From positions 1 to 11,460 of the forward strand of contig JBJKRS010000057.1 in NCBI GenBank assembly GCA_046704525.1: a stretch of DNA of 11,460 nucleotides, in the 5' to 3' direction. This DNA is from GCA-965745 sp046704525. Its GTDB lineage: Archaea; Thermoplasmatota; Thermoplasmata; Thermoplasmatales; Thermoplasmataceae. Positions 5,874-11,460 of this stretch are shown here, one piece after another. The stretch's first letter is position 1; each line of letters opens with the position of its first letter. The notes beneath the pieces were generated by a model. The model saw only the letters and a list, made by a program, of their open reading frames with translations. It was not told where the DNA came from and did no database searches. Made by a program: the position numbers and the translations under genes.

Positions 5874-6884
5874 ATGGCAAAGGCATATTACGAAAAAGAC
5901 GGAGATTTGAAGGCACTTGAAGGAAAGCAGGTATCAGTAATTGGCTACGGGATCCAGGGGAGGGCGCAGGCGCTCAACCTCAGGGACTCAGGAGTTGATG
6001 TGAAGGTTGGGCTCAGGAAAGGAGGGGCCAGCTGGAAGAAGGCAGAAGAGGATGGCTTCATGCCATTGACGGTATCAGAGGCTTCCGAAAGCGGGGACGT
6101 AATCATGGTTCTCATACCGGATGAGGTTCAGGCTGAAGTCTACAGAAAAGAGATAGGACATGCGATCACTGAAGGCAAGACCCTGGAATTCGCCCACGGG
6201 TTCAACGTGCACTTTGGCAAGATTGTGCCGCCGGATGGTGTGGATGTAATCATGGTCGCCCCGAAGGGACCCGGCCAGATGGTCCGGAAGACTTACCTAG
6301 AAGGATTTGGCACTCCAAGCCTGGTTGCGGTTGAGAAGGATGCAACAGGCAATGCCCTGACAACTGCACTTGCTATCGCGAAGGGAATCGGAGCCACCAA
6401 GGCCGGCGTCATTGAGACCAGTTTCAGCGAGGAGACTGAAACAGATAATTTCGGCGAGCAGGTAGTTCTCTGCGGAGGAGTCTCAGAGCTGATAAGAAGG
6501 GCCTTTGGGTGCCTCGTATCTGAAGGGTACCAGCCTGAAATAGTCTATTTTGAGGTGCTGCATGAGCTCAAGCTCATAGTTGACTTGATACAGGCGGGCG
6601 GAATCGAGAACATGTGGAAGAATGTGAGCAACACTGCGGAATACGGTGGTAGAACCCGGGGGCCGGAAATTGTAGATGACCGCACTGTTGAGGCAATGAA
6701 GAAGATACTTTCAGACATAAGGGACGGGACCTTTGCAGACGAGTGGATGTCCGAGTACGGGAAAGGAGCACCGAATCTTGAGAGGATGAGAAACGAGGCA
6801 CGACAGGAAACCATAGAGAAGGTTGGGGAAGGTCTCAGGGGAATGTTCAGGAAAGACAGACCCAGGGAGGAGATAGCCAGGTAA
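5874..6884 (+). CDS. ilvC: Ketol-acid reductoisomerase, class I (short form)
   Basis: The 336-residue enzyme rearranges and reduces acetolactate or acetohydroxybutyrate to dihydroxy acids, the second step of valine, leucine and isoleucine synthesis. Its Rossmann domain starts SVIGYGIQGRAQALNLRDSG; bacterial enzymes usually read GYGSQGHA there. The following VGLRKGGASWKKA loop governs NAD(P)H choice. Catalytic residues are intact: His108 (FAHGFNVHF), Asp191 and Glu195 (EETETDNFGEQ), Glu227 and Glu231 (FEVLHELKLI) and Ser252 (VSNTAEYG). The usual His of GPGH is Gln135 (PKGPGQMVR). ATG 5874 is preferred over an in-frame GTG at 5865 because GGAGTGA lies 5 nt upstream and the family begins M.K.YY.KD. 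It completes the ilvB-ilvN-ilvC operon; no strong terminator follows. Confidence 0.95.
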   Translation: MAKAYYEKDGDLKALEGKQVSVIGYGIQGRAQALNLRDSGVDVKVGLRKGGASWKKAEEDGFMPLTVSEASESGDVIMVLIPDEVQAEVYRKEIGHAITEGKTLEFAHGFNVHFGKIVPPDGVDVIMVAPKGPGQMVRKTYLEGFGTPSLVAVEKDATGNALTTALAIAKGIGATKAGVIETSFSEETETDNFGEQVVLCGGVSELIRRAFGCLVSEGYQPEIVYFEVLHELKLIVDLIQAGGIENMWKNVSNTAEYGGRTRGPEIVDDRTVEAMKKILSDIRDGTFADEWMSEYGKGAPNLERMRNEARQETIEKVGEGLRGMFRKDRPREEIAR

Positions 6885-7499
6885 GTACGGGAGAGACTGT
6901 GGTTCCTGTCCTCTTCAATTAAGCGGCTAAGGGTCCTTCTTCCCGAATGCAAGCAACGCTGCCATTAGCACTGCAATCCAGAGAGGTCAAATATCGGCAT
7001 GTTCCGGAGGTTCTGACCCTTCACTGTAAATCTGGAAGTTGTGTAACCGGTGGCAAAGAAATTTCGGTGCCTCGGGAGGCAAAGCTCATTGCAATGTTAC
7101 TGTCCAGGTTGTGTGTTTTATTTGCCATCACATGCACGCAATGGTGTGTTCTGAAAACATAGGCAATAGAATCCGGTGGCTGCGAGACACGGTATATGGA
7201 TGCCACAAGATACACTGAATGAGGCGAAACAGCGATCATCAGAACGGATCTGGACTTGGGTAGCATCTTCTGCTCTTGGCAGAATGACGACAAGATATCC
7301 TGCCCCGGCTACACGCAAGCATCCAGATTAGTCGGCCTGATAAATTTTTGCTGTGCATGAAAAAGCGCGAAGGGGCCAATCCTTCGATATCGCATTAGGG
7401 CGAGATATGGCCTATCTGTTAAAGAATCAGATTGATGCTTGCTCTGGATAATTTGGTAAGACTCAACTCACACACTTGTTGAACTGAATGGGCATTCAG
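6885..7499. other. Gene-free 615-bp region with several inverted repeats
   Basis: The frames here are short and match nothing I recognise on either strand, and I see no tRNA, SRP RNA or RNase P RNA landmarks. What can be seen are palindromes: TGCCTCGGGAGGCA-type arms at 7068-7081, CATTGCAATG at 7087-7096, and a nested set at 7315-7442. It may contain an unidentified RNA, a decayed gene or mobile-element debris. Confidence 0.5.
7315..7442. repeat. Nested inverted repeats, possible structured RNA or MITE-like relic
   Basis: Outer arms GCAAGCATC (7315-7323) and GATGCTTGC (7434-7442) are exact, and after a 3-nt bulge five of the next six positions also pair. Inside lie CGAAGG/CCTTCG (7368-7373, 7381-7386), ATATC/GATAT (7387-7391, 7404-7408) and a TTTTT/AAAAA pair near 7346-7364. 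No target-site duplication is visible. A 9-bp match is not rare by chance in a gap this size. Confidence 0.3.
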
Positions 7500-7500
7500 T
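7483..7500 (-). terminator. Inverted repeat at the end of the acetyltransferase gene
   Basis: ACTGAATG (7483-7490) and CATTCAGT (7493-7500) are perfect 8-bp arms separated by GG, ending in the stop codon of the acetyltransferase gene. No T tract follows on the minus strand, so it may instead protect or pause the 3' end. Confidence 0.35.
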
Positions 7501-8024
7501 CACAGCTCCATGGCCATAGACAGTTCATCCACATATTCCCCGTTGATCAGGGCGTTTCCCTTGAAGCAGCCTTCAAACGTGAATCCTGCCCTGAGGTAAA
7601 GGTTGATAGCAGCCAGGTTGGTTGCGTACACTTCGAGCATTATCCTCTTTACTCCCACGCCCTTTGCCCATTCCTTCGCAAAGCTAATGAGGCTTTTTCC
7701 CACTCCTGCCCCCCTGTGATCGAGCAGCACCCACATTCCCAGGTTCCTCACATGATTGGACTTTGGCGAGAAGAGGGGCGTCAGGACCAAGCCACCCACT
7801 ATTTTCCCTTCAATGAGAGCGACGGCAAACAGGTTCTTTTCTCCGTTGTCCTGCCAGCGCTCTTCCCATCTGGAGGCGGTCCCTTCTGGAACAGTCTCAG
7901 TGCCGAGATAGACTCTTTCCGATGCCACCTTTCTGAAGGACTCTGCTGCTTCTTCCATGTCTGAAGGCCCGGCCAGCCTAACACTGACCGCAGAAATGCT
8001 CTTTCCTGGTTCAGAACTCGCCAT
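7500..8024 (-). CDS. GNAT-family N-acetyltransferase
   Basis: This 174-residue protein has the GNAT fold, whose members transfer acetyl from acetyl-CoA to an amine of a small molecule or protein. The acetyl-CoA binding motif A is clear as LGMWVLLDHRGAGVGKSLI (about 94-112), with RGAGVGK as the pyrophosphate-binding R/Q-x-x-G-x-G/A. It is followed by IMLEVYATNLAAINLYLRAGF (about 127-147), motif B with the usual Asn and Tyr. The overall pattern resembles RimI and phosphinothricin acetyltransferase-type members, but the acceptor cannot be deduced. A GGAG site (complement of 8032-8035) lies 7 nt before the ATG. The 60-bp gap to the upstream 317-residue gene on the same strand allows a shared transcript. 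It is cytosolic, with no signal or membrane segment. Confidence 0.85.
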   Translation of the reverse strand: MASSEPGKSISAVSVRLAGPSDMEEAAESFRKVASERVYLGTETVPEGTASRWEERWQDNGEKNLFAVALIEGKIVGGLVLTPLFSPKSNHVRNLGMWVLLDHRGAGVGKSLISFAKEWAKGVGVKRIMLEVYATNLAAINLYLRAGFTFEGCFKGNALINGEYVDELSMAMEL

Positions 8025-8084
8025 GTGATAACTCCACTTTTGCTAATATCGCCAGAATCCCCTAAAATCTTTCCGAGGCAGAAT

Positions 8085-9038
8085 CTATCTCTTCTCGCCG
8101 AACTGGGAAAGCTCAGAAAGCTTGATGTTCCACCCTGGCCTCTGGTTTATAAGGGTGTGAAGAACCTTCAGCAGTATACTGGTCTGCTGTTTTGGAATAG
8201 GCATCATAAGTCGCAGGCTGTCCCCATTGGCAACACCGTACATCCCATACAGGACGATGAAGTTGGAAGCCACCAGCTTTACAAGTTCAGTGATATGGTC
8301 ATTCTTAGATTTGAATGATATGATATCCCCCCTGACACGCGACACATCACTTGGGCCCAGTATGTCCGGCGGGGTTTTGCCCATGCCCTTCCCGAGGGTC
8401 TTTACCCCCCCGTTCAGGAAGTTGGCCATAACAAAGGGGAAGTATCCGTCGAAGCCGCCACCGGAACCACCTTCCCTGGAAATATCCACTGATACTGTTG
8501 CCACCTCTCCGATCTCCTCGATGCCGTTGAATATGGACGCATGATGCTTTATTGTCCTCAGGTACTCGATCCTGTACCCCTGAAGCACATCGTTAAGTGC
8601 AATGAGAGTCGAGGATATGCCAGCCAGGTCAGAATCGTTGAACGTGAAGTGTGCATAATACCTGCCCTCCTGTATATAGGAATAGTCCAGTATCACGCTG
8701 CCAAACTGCCCCAATGCCAGCTTGATCGTGGACGCGTAGTCCTCGCTAAGCTCGCTCATCTCACGCCTCACTTGCCACAGCCCGCTTTCGAGCTTAGCCC
8801 CAACTCTGCTGAAGAAGAGCTTCTTGTCCTTCTCGTTCTCCGAGCCTTCAGGAAGGAAAAGGTTGAATGAGACGTCGTTCTGTATCACGTTTATGCCCAC
8901 CGGCGCCCTGAACTTTTCTGCCCACATGAAATTTGAGTCAGGTTCCTTTATTCCGGGGGTGGAGACCAGCAACTCATAATTGAGCAGGTCGGATACCTGT
9001 TCAAGTATCTCTGAGGCTATGTCTCCCGATGGCTTCAT
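8085..9038 (-). CDS. Hypothetical protein, 317 aa, unrecognised
   Basis: I do not recognise this family. The protein is soluble-looking with mixed helix and strand character, no signal peptide or membrane segment, and no cysteine. A Gly-rich loop SREGGSGGGFDGYF lies at about residues 187-200, midway through the chain. The N-terminal part (about 1-60) and the C-terminal part (about 235-310, amphipathic helices ending LKVLHTLINQRPGWNIKLSEL) may be separate domains. Codon use and length argue for a real gene. The start is the ATG at 9038, with AGGTGA 7 nt upstream and a TATA-like box further up. It shares its strand with ctaB upstream and with the acetyltransferase 60 bp downstream. Nothing indicates its role. 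Confidence 0.75.
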   Translation of the reverse strand: MKPSGDIASEILEQVSDLLNYELLVSTPGIKEPDSNFMWAEKFRAPVGINVIQNDVSFNLFLPEGSENEKDKKLFFSRVGAKLESGLWQVRREMSELSEDYASTIKLALGQFGSVILDYSYIQEGRYYAHFTFNDSDLAGISSTLIALNDVLQGYRIEYLRTIKHHASIFNGIEEIGEVATVSVDISREGGSGGGFDGYFPFVMANFLNGGVKTLGKGMGKTPPDILGPSDVSRVRGDIISFKSKNDHITELVKLVASNFIVLYGMYGVANGDSLRLMMPIPKQQTSILLKVLHTLINQRPGWNIKLSELSQFGEKR

Positions 9039-9066
9039 CTACGTGTCACCTGCTGTTAGCATGTTT

Positions 9067-9074
9067 GATATATA
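9067..9074 (-). promoter_or_regulatory. TATA-like box for the 317-residue protein gene
   Basis: TATATATC on the minus strand is centred about 32 bp before the ATG at 9038, predicting a leader of only about 5 nt. The AGGTGA motif (9046-9051) would then lie at or before the RNA start, so either the leader is longer or the motif is fortuitous. Confidence 0.45.
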
Positions 9075-9149
9075 GTCCTTTTCAGGGGTCTGTCCTGCAT
9101 GGGGGCGAAACATCACTCTCTTCTCTCCCGGTCTCATTTTTGTTTTCAC

Positions 9150-10031
9150 CTACAGCGTTGCGGCAGCATTGGTTGCAATCACCGCGATCAGTATGCTTGA
9201 AACGTAAATATGGGAATACCTGTACAGGTTCCTGAAGCCTTCCGTGTTGTCCGGCCTCCTGACCGTAACGTACGTAAAGTATGCGAGAGCTGCGGAAACG
9301 ACCGCAACAGGTATCAGGTAAGCCGGGAGGGAGGAAATCACCTTCAGCCCGAAAGAGAATGCTACCAGTAGTATCAGAAGGGCTGCGCTGACAAGGATGG
9401 CTATTGAGCTTCCCCTGTTCCCTATCACAGCGGGGAGCATGGGCACCTTCGCCTCCTCGTAATCCTTGACATGAGATACGGCGAAGGACCAGAAATGCAT
9501 GGGTATCCAAACGAACATTATCAGGGCCAGGTAGATTGATACAAGGTTTAACCCGTCACCCATCGTTGACCAGCCTGCGAGCAGAGCAAAGCTGGCTGCT
9601 GAGCCTCCGATGACTATGCTCCAAGATGTGCGCCTCTTGAGCACCATGGTATAGAGCACCGTATAGCAGAAGAAGCCCAAGAAGATAAACGCGCTCGAAA
9701 GCGGGCTGATCTCCACATATGCAAGAAGGACCGAGAAAGCAAGCATCAGACCCGCAGCAGCTGCAAGCGACTTCTTGTTGTCCTTTATTATTTCTCCCCT
9801 GTAACGCGTCCTGGACATCTTCAGGTCAAGATCGTAATCATAAAGGTTGTTGAATATGGCTGCTGAGGCAGAAGCAAAGAACCCTGTAATGAGGAGCGGC
9901 ACTACTGCTATGGGCCTGGAAGCAAAGTGTGGATTTGCCAGGAACCCAGCAAGAGATGAAACTCCCACAATGAATATGATATCAGATTTTGCGACTCTGA
10001 GAAATTCCTTTAACCTCAAGTCTAATCGCAC
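9150..10031 (-). CDS. ctaB: Protoheme IX farnesyltransferase (heme O synthase)
   Basis: This 293-residue UbiA-family integral membrane prenyltransferase attaches a farnesyl chain to heme B, giving heme O for heme-copper terminal oxidases. The first Asp-rich motif is NNLYDYDLDLKMSRTRYR (Asn61, Asp65, Asp69), matching the CtaB pattern N..x.D...D..M.RT. It is followed by LYTMVLKRRTSWSIVIGG and the second motif HFWSFAVSHVKDYEEAKVPM (Asp190), with MLP next, as in heme O synthases and unlike menaquinone or archaeol UbiA enzymes. Hydrophobic segments throughout fit about eight or nine helices. The GTG start at 10031 is supported by a TATATATA box centred 27 bp upstream, which makes the mRNA leaderless. 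It implies a heme O or heme A oxidase elsewhere in the genome; no oxidase subunit lies in this window. Confidence 0.9.
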   Translation of the reverse strand: MRLDLRLKEFLRVAKSDIIFIVGVSSLAGFLANPHFASRPIAVVPLLITGFFASASAAIFNNLYDYDLDLKMSRTRYRGEIIKDNKKSLAAAAGLMLAFSVLLAYVEISPLSSAFIFLGFFCYTVLYTMVLKRRTSWSIVIGGSAASFALLAGWSTMGDGLNLVSIYLALIMFVWIPMHFWSFAVSHVKDYEEAKVPMLPAVIGNRGSSIAILVSAALLILLVAFSFGLKVISSLPAYLIPVAVVSAALAYFTYVTVRRPDNTEGFRNLYRYSHIYVSSILIAVIATNAAATL

Positions 10032-10032
10032 C

Positions 10033-10048
10033 GGCTTACGGGCTTACG
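10033..10048. repeat. Tandem GGCTTACG repeat upstream of ctaB
   Basis: GGCTTACG occurs twice head to tail at 10033-10040 and 10041-10048, filling the interval between the ctaB TATA box and its GTG start. A protein bound there would overlap the initiation site. Confidence 0.35.
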
Positions 10049-10054
10049 TTACTG

Positions 10055-10062
10055 TATATATA
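10055..10062 (-). promoter_or_regulatory. TATA box of ctaB
   Basis: TATATATA is centred 27 bp from the GTG start at 10031, the expected archaeal spacing for a transcript starting at the first coding base. Confidence 0.65.
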
Positions 10063-10333
10063 TTTGTTATCTCGCTGAAAGTTGATAGTTTCGCATGGGT
10101 AAAACCCATCAGAAACCGCCTGAATATCAATGTTCCAGATGTAGGTTCCCATGAAAATGACTACGAATTTCGGTGCATTTTTACGGTTTATATCAAAAAT
10201 AGATGCCTTAGTTCTAATCGATCACGCGGCATGGAAATAAAAACTAGATTTCCTCCCGCAATGCCGCATCAGGAAAGTCGGTTTGATAGTTAGAGAATAA
10301 GAACATTTCTAGTTTGATATAGATCAAATATCC
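10063..10333. other. Gene-free stretch upstream of ctaB and the GYD relic
   Basis: I find no gene here. A hairpin with ATGGGT (10095-10100) and ACCCAT (10104-10109) arms and an AAA loop is the only clear structure. The octamer TCTAATCG at 10213-10220 also occurs at 10021-10028, in the ctaB 5' end. An open plus-strand frame crosses the stretch but resembles no known protein. Confidence 0.4.
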
Positions 10334-10595
10334 ATGAGCACTCACGTGTATCTCTTAAAGCTGACAGAGAAGGGAAATCAACAAGGTTGATGAATATGTC
10401 AAGAAACTTGGTGGCGAGAACAGGAAGGGCATTTCCACGCTGGGAAGGTACGGAGCGGTCGAGATAATGGATCTGCCGAATGATGAGGCTGGCATGAAAG
10501 TGTCTGTGAAGGATGGAGAATCCGAACATGTCTGCTACGAGACGCTGAGGGCATTCACTGATGAAGAGGCGTCCTCAATCTACCCTTCCACATAG
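10334..10595 (+). pseudogene. GYD-domain protein gene, frameshifted
   Basis: The ATG at 10334 opens MSTHVYLLKLTEKG, a typical start for GYD-domain proteins (small ferredoxin-like-fold proteins of about 90-100 residues, function poorly known). That frame then runs into a stop at 10388. The rest continues one base out of phase from about 10365: INKVDEYVKKLGGENRKG, then TLGRYGAVEIMDLPNDEAG, then YETLRAFTDEEASSIYPST and TAG at 10593. No start codon exists in the second frame before its conserved part. Compared with intact relatives about ten residues are missing at the junction, so a small deletion not divisible by three is likely. The GYD motif itself reads GRYG. This could also be an assembly error; otherwise the gene is recently inactivated, since the downstream frame is still clean. 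Confidence 0.65.
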
Positions 10596-10806
10596 ACATC
10601 TCCCCGACAGAGCGCAATTGGAACTGCAAATCGGCACAAGAGTTCCCTTATTCTTCCCTATTCGCCACTTATATGGGGGTAAACTGAAGAATTATGGAAA
10701 CAGAGGCTAAGCTGAAGGCTTTCTGGCGTCAGGCTCTATCTCTTCTGCTTCTTCGTCTACTTCAACGCGTTGTCTACCTGATTCGGCCTTTCTGCATCGC
10801 ATATTT
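10596..10806. other. Interval with possible gene fragments, no intact gene
   Basis: A TATA-like CTTATATGG (10668-10676) lies about 22 bp before an ATG at 10694 that opens METEAKLKAF. The frame next to it then encodes a hydrophobic run RLYLFCFFVYFNALST before a TGA at 10779, as if the first helix of a lost transporter had been frameshifted. On the minus strand the same DNA can encode a 31-residue acidic peptide (10707-10802) starting 4 nt after the VOC stop. Neither is secure. Confidence 0.3.
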
Positions 10807-11229
10807 TCACTGTGAACCCATCCTTTCCGGAAGAACAGTCATCCAACCCATTCCGTATTTGTCCATAAACTGCCCGAAAAGGCCTCCCCAGAATGGCCTG
10901 TCAAGCTGCATCAAAATCTTTCCGCCACTGGAGAGCTTACCGTATATGCTCCGAACTTCTTCTTCAGTGTCACACTCAATTGAAATTGTAATGTTATCGC
11001 CGAAATTTACAGCGTGTTCCCCGAACCCATCAGCTCCGTAGATTGTAAGCTCTCCTGATGTAAGTGTGGAGTGAAGGATCAGGTTCTGGTCCTCTTCTGG
11101 GACTCTTTCCTTCATGGGAGAATCGCCGTAAGTCATGAGGTCCAGGTCTCCTCCAAAGCAATCCCTGTAGAAATTCATTGCTTCCCGGCATTTTCCATTG
11201 AAATTTAGGTGGGGCCTCATAAGTGCCAT
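10807..11229 (-). CDS. PhnB-like VOC (glyoxalase/bleomycin resistance fold) protein
   Basis: The protein has 140 residues from the ATG at 11229. It follows the PhnB branch of the vicinal oxygen chelate superfamily: PHLNFNGKCREAMNFYRDCFGGDL at the N terminus, given here as the family's nF.G.c.eA..fY...FGg pattern, then ILHSTLTSGELTIYGAD, then SIECDTEEEVRSIYGKLSSG and a closing PFWGGLFGQFMDKYGMGWM. Such small cytosolic proteins form dimers with a pocket that binds a metal or small molecule, and many remain uncharacterised. The ATG at 11229 is preferred to one at 11244 because a TATA box is centred 27 bp upstream, predicting a leaderless mRNA. It diverges from an HxlR-type regulator, which may control it. 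Confidence 0.85.
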   Translation of the reverse strand: MALMRPHLNFNGKCREAMNFYRDCFGGDLDLMTYGDSPMKERVPEEDQNLILHSTLTSGELTIYGADGFGEHAVNFGDNITISIECDTEEEVRSIYGKLSSGGKILMQLDRPFWGGLFGQFMDKYGMGWMTVLPERMGSQ

Positions 11230-11250
11230 GGTAAGTATTATCAATGTCTT

Positions 11251-11262
11251 CTATTTAAATAG
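11251..11262. promoter_or_regulatory. Palindromic TATA box between the VOC and hxlR-type genes
   Basis: CTATTTAAATAG is a perfect 12-bp palindrome, so it can bind TBP in either direction. Its centre is 27 bp from the VOC ATG (11229), an ideal distance. It is only about 18 bp from the regulator ATG (11275), too close for a standard start, so the regulator may use another box near 11232-11240. Confidence 0.6.
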
Positions 11263-11274
11263 GAAAGGGAGCAA

Positions 11275-11460
11275 ATGTATACCCAGGAAGAAAAACGGGA
11301 GAAAGTTGATGGGGAAAACCCGCTCAAGGTGGCGTTTTCAGGATGCCCTGTAGAAGCCAGCCTAGGAGCTCTGGGCAAGAAGTGGTCGTTTCTCATCATA
11401 AGGAACATAGCCCTGTACAAAAAACAGAGATTCAATGAAATGCTGAAGGTCACGCCAGGC
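11275..11460 (+). CDS. HxlR-family winged-helix transcriptional regulator (3' truncated by window)
   Basis: The frame stays open from the ATG at 11275 to the window end, giving 62 residues. After a charged N-terminal extension (MYTQEEKREKVDGENP) it shows the HxlR/DUF24 signature: CPVEASLGALGKKWSFLIIR (about 24-43), then NIALYKKQRFNEMLKVTPG. The conserved Cys of CPVE and the KW pair match the family consensus C.ve..l..iggKW..lIl..L..G..RFnEL....pgi. HxlR proteins are dimeric DNA-binding repressors or activators, often sensing aldehydes or redox stress through that Cys, and often sit next to and divergent from the gene they regulate, here the VOC protein. A GGGAG motif (11267-11271) lies 3 nt before the ATG, closer than usual. 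About half of the protein is missing. Confidence 0.85.
   Translation, partial: MYTQEEKREKVDGENPLKVAFSGCPVEASLGALGKKWSFLIIRNIALYKKQRFNEMLKVTPG

Noticed and set aside
7021..7293. Minus-strand frame of 90 codons in the gap after ilvC
   Set aside because: Its composition is unlike a folded protein, no family is recognised, and no promoter or ribosome binding site is evident.
10290..10529. Minus-strand frame of 79 codons
   Set aside because: It is antisense to the GYD-domain sequence, which explains this DNA better.
1..11460. tRNA, rRNA, CRISPR array or insertion sequence
   Set aside because: I found no T-loop motif of a tRNA, no regularly spaced direct repeats and no transposase-like frame. 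Only reading by eye was possible.

Overview
The window looks archaeal, most likely from the Thermoplasmata; this is inferred, not proven. TATA-like boxes lie about 25-28 bp upstream of start codons, several genes look leaderless, and TTG and GTG starts occur. The ketol-acid reductoisomerase carries the GYGIQGRAQA variant I associate with archaeal enzymes. Genes face both ways, with short gaps and two longer gaps without an intact gene.

Layout. 2-601: C-terminal part of an acyl-CoA dehydrogenase-like protein. 598-1074 (minus): small membrane protein, tail to tail with it. 1171-2361 (minus): metal-dependent amidohydrolase. 2473-3684 (minus): YajR-like MFS transporter. 3839-6884 (plus): branched-chain amino acid operon, consisting of a candidate Leu/Ile/Val-rich leader peptide, a hairpin, acetolactate synthase large subunit (ilvB), a one-ACT-domain small subunit (ilvN-like) and ilvC. 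6885-7499: gene-free, with several inverted repeats. 7500-8024 and 8085-9038 (minus): GNAT acetyltransferase and an unrecognised 317-residue protein. 9150-10031 (minus): heme O synthase (ctaB), which implies a heme-copper terminal oxidase and aerobic respiration. 10334-10595 (plus): GYD-domain gene broken by a frameshift. 10596-10806: no intact gene, possible fragments. 10807-11229 (minus): PhnB-like VOC protein, divergent from the 5' end of an HxlR-family regulator (11275 to the window end).

The ilv genes form a biosynthetic unit. IlvB/IlvN make acetolactate or acetohydroxybutyrate, and IlvC isomerises and reduces it on the way to valine, leucine and isoleucine. The most interesting signal is just upstream: a promoter, a short reading frame ending FAVISIIIGL, a stop codon directly abutting a hairpin, then the ilvB ribosome binding site. 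This resembles the leader peptides of enterobacterial ilv operons and may be an archaeal peptide-sensing attenuator. The small subunit lacks two of the valine-contacting Asn residues known from E. coli IlvH, so control may act on expression more than on feedback inhibition. The rest is ordinary metabolic content with some decayed genes.
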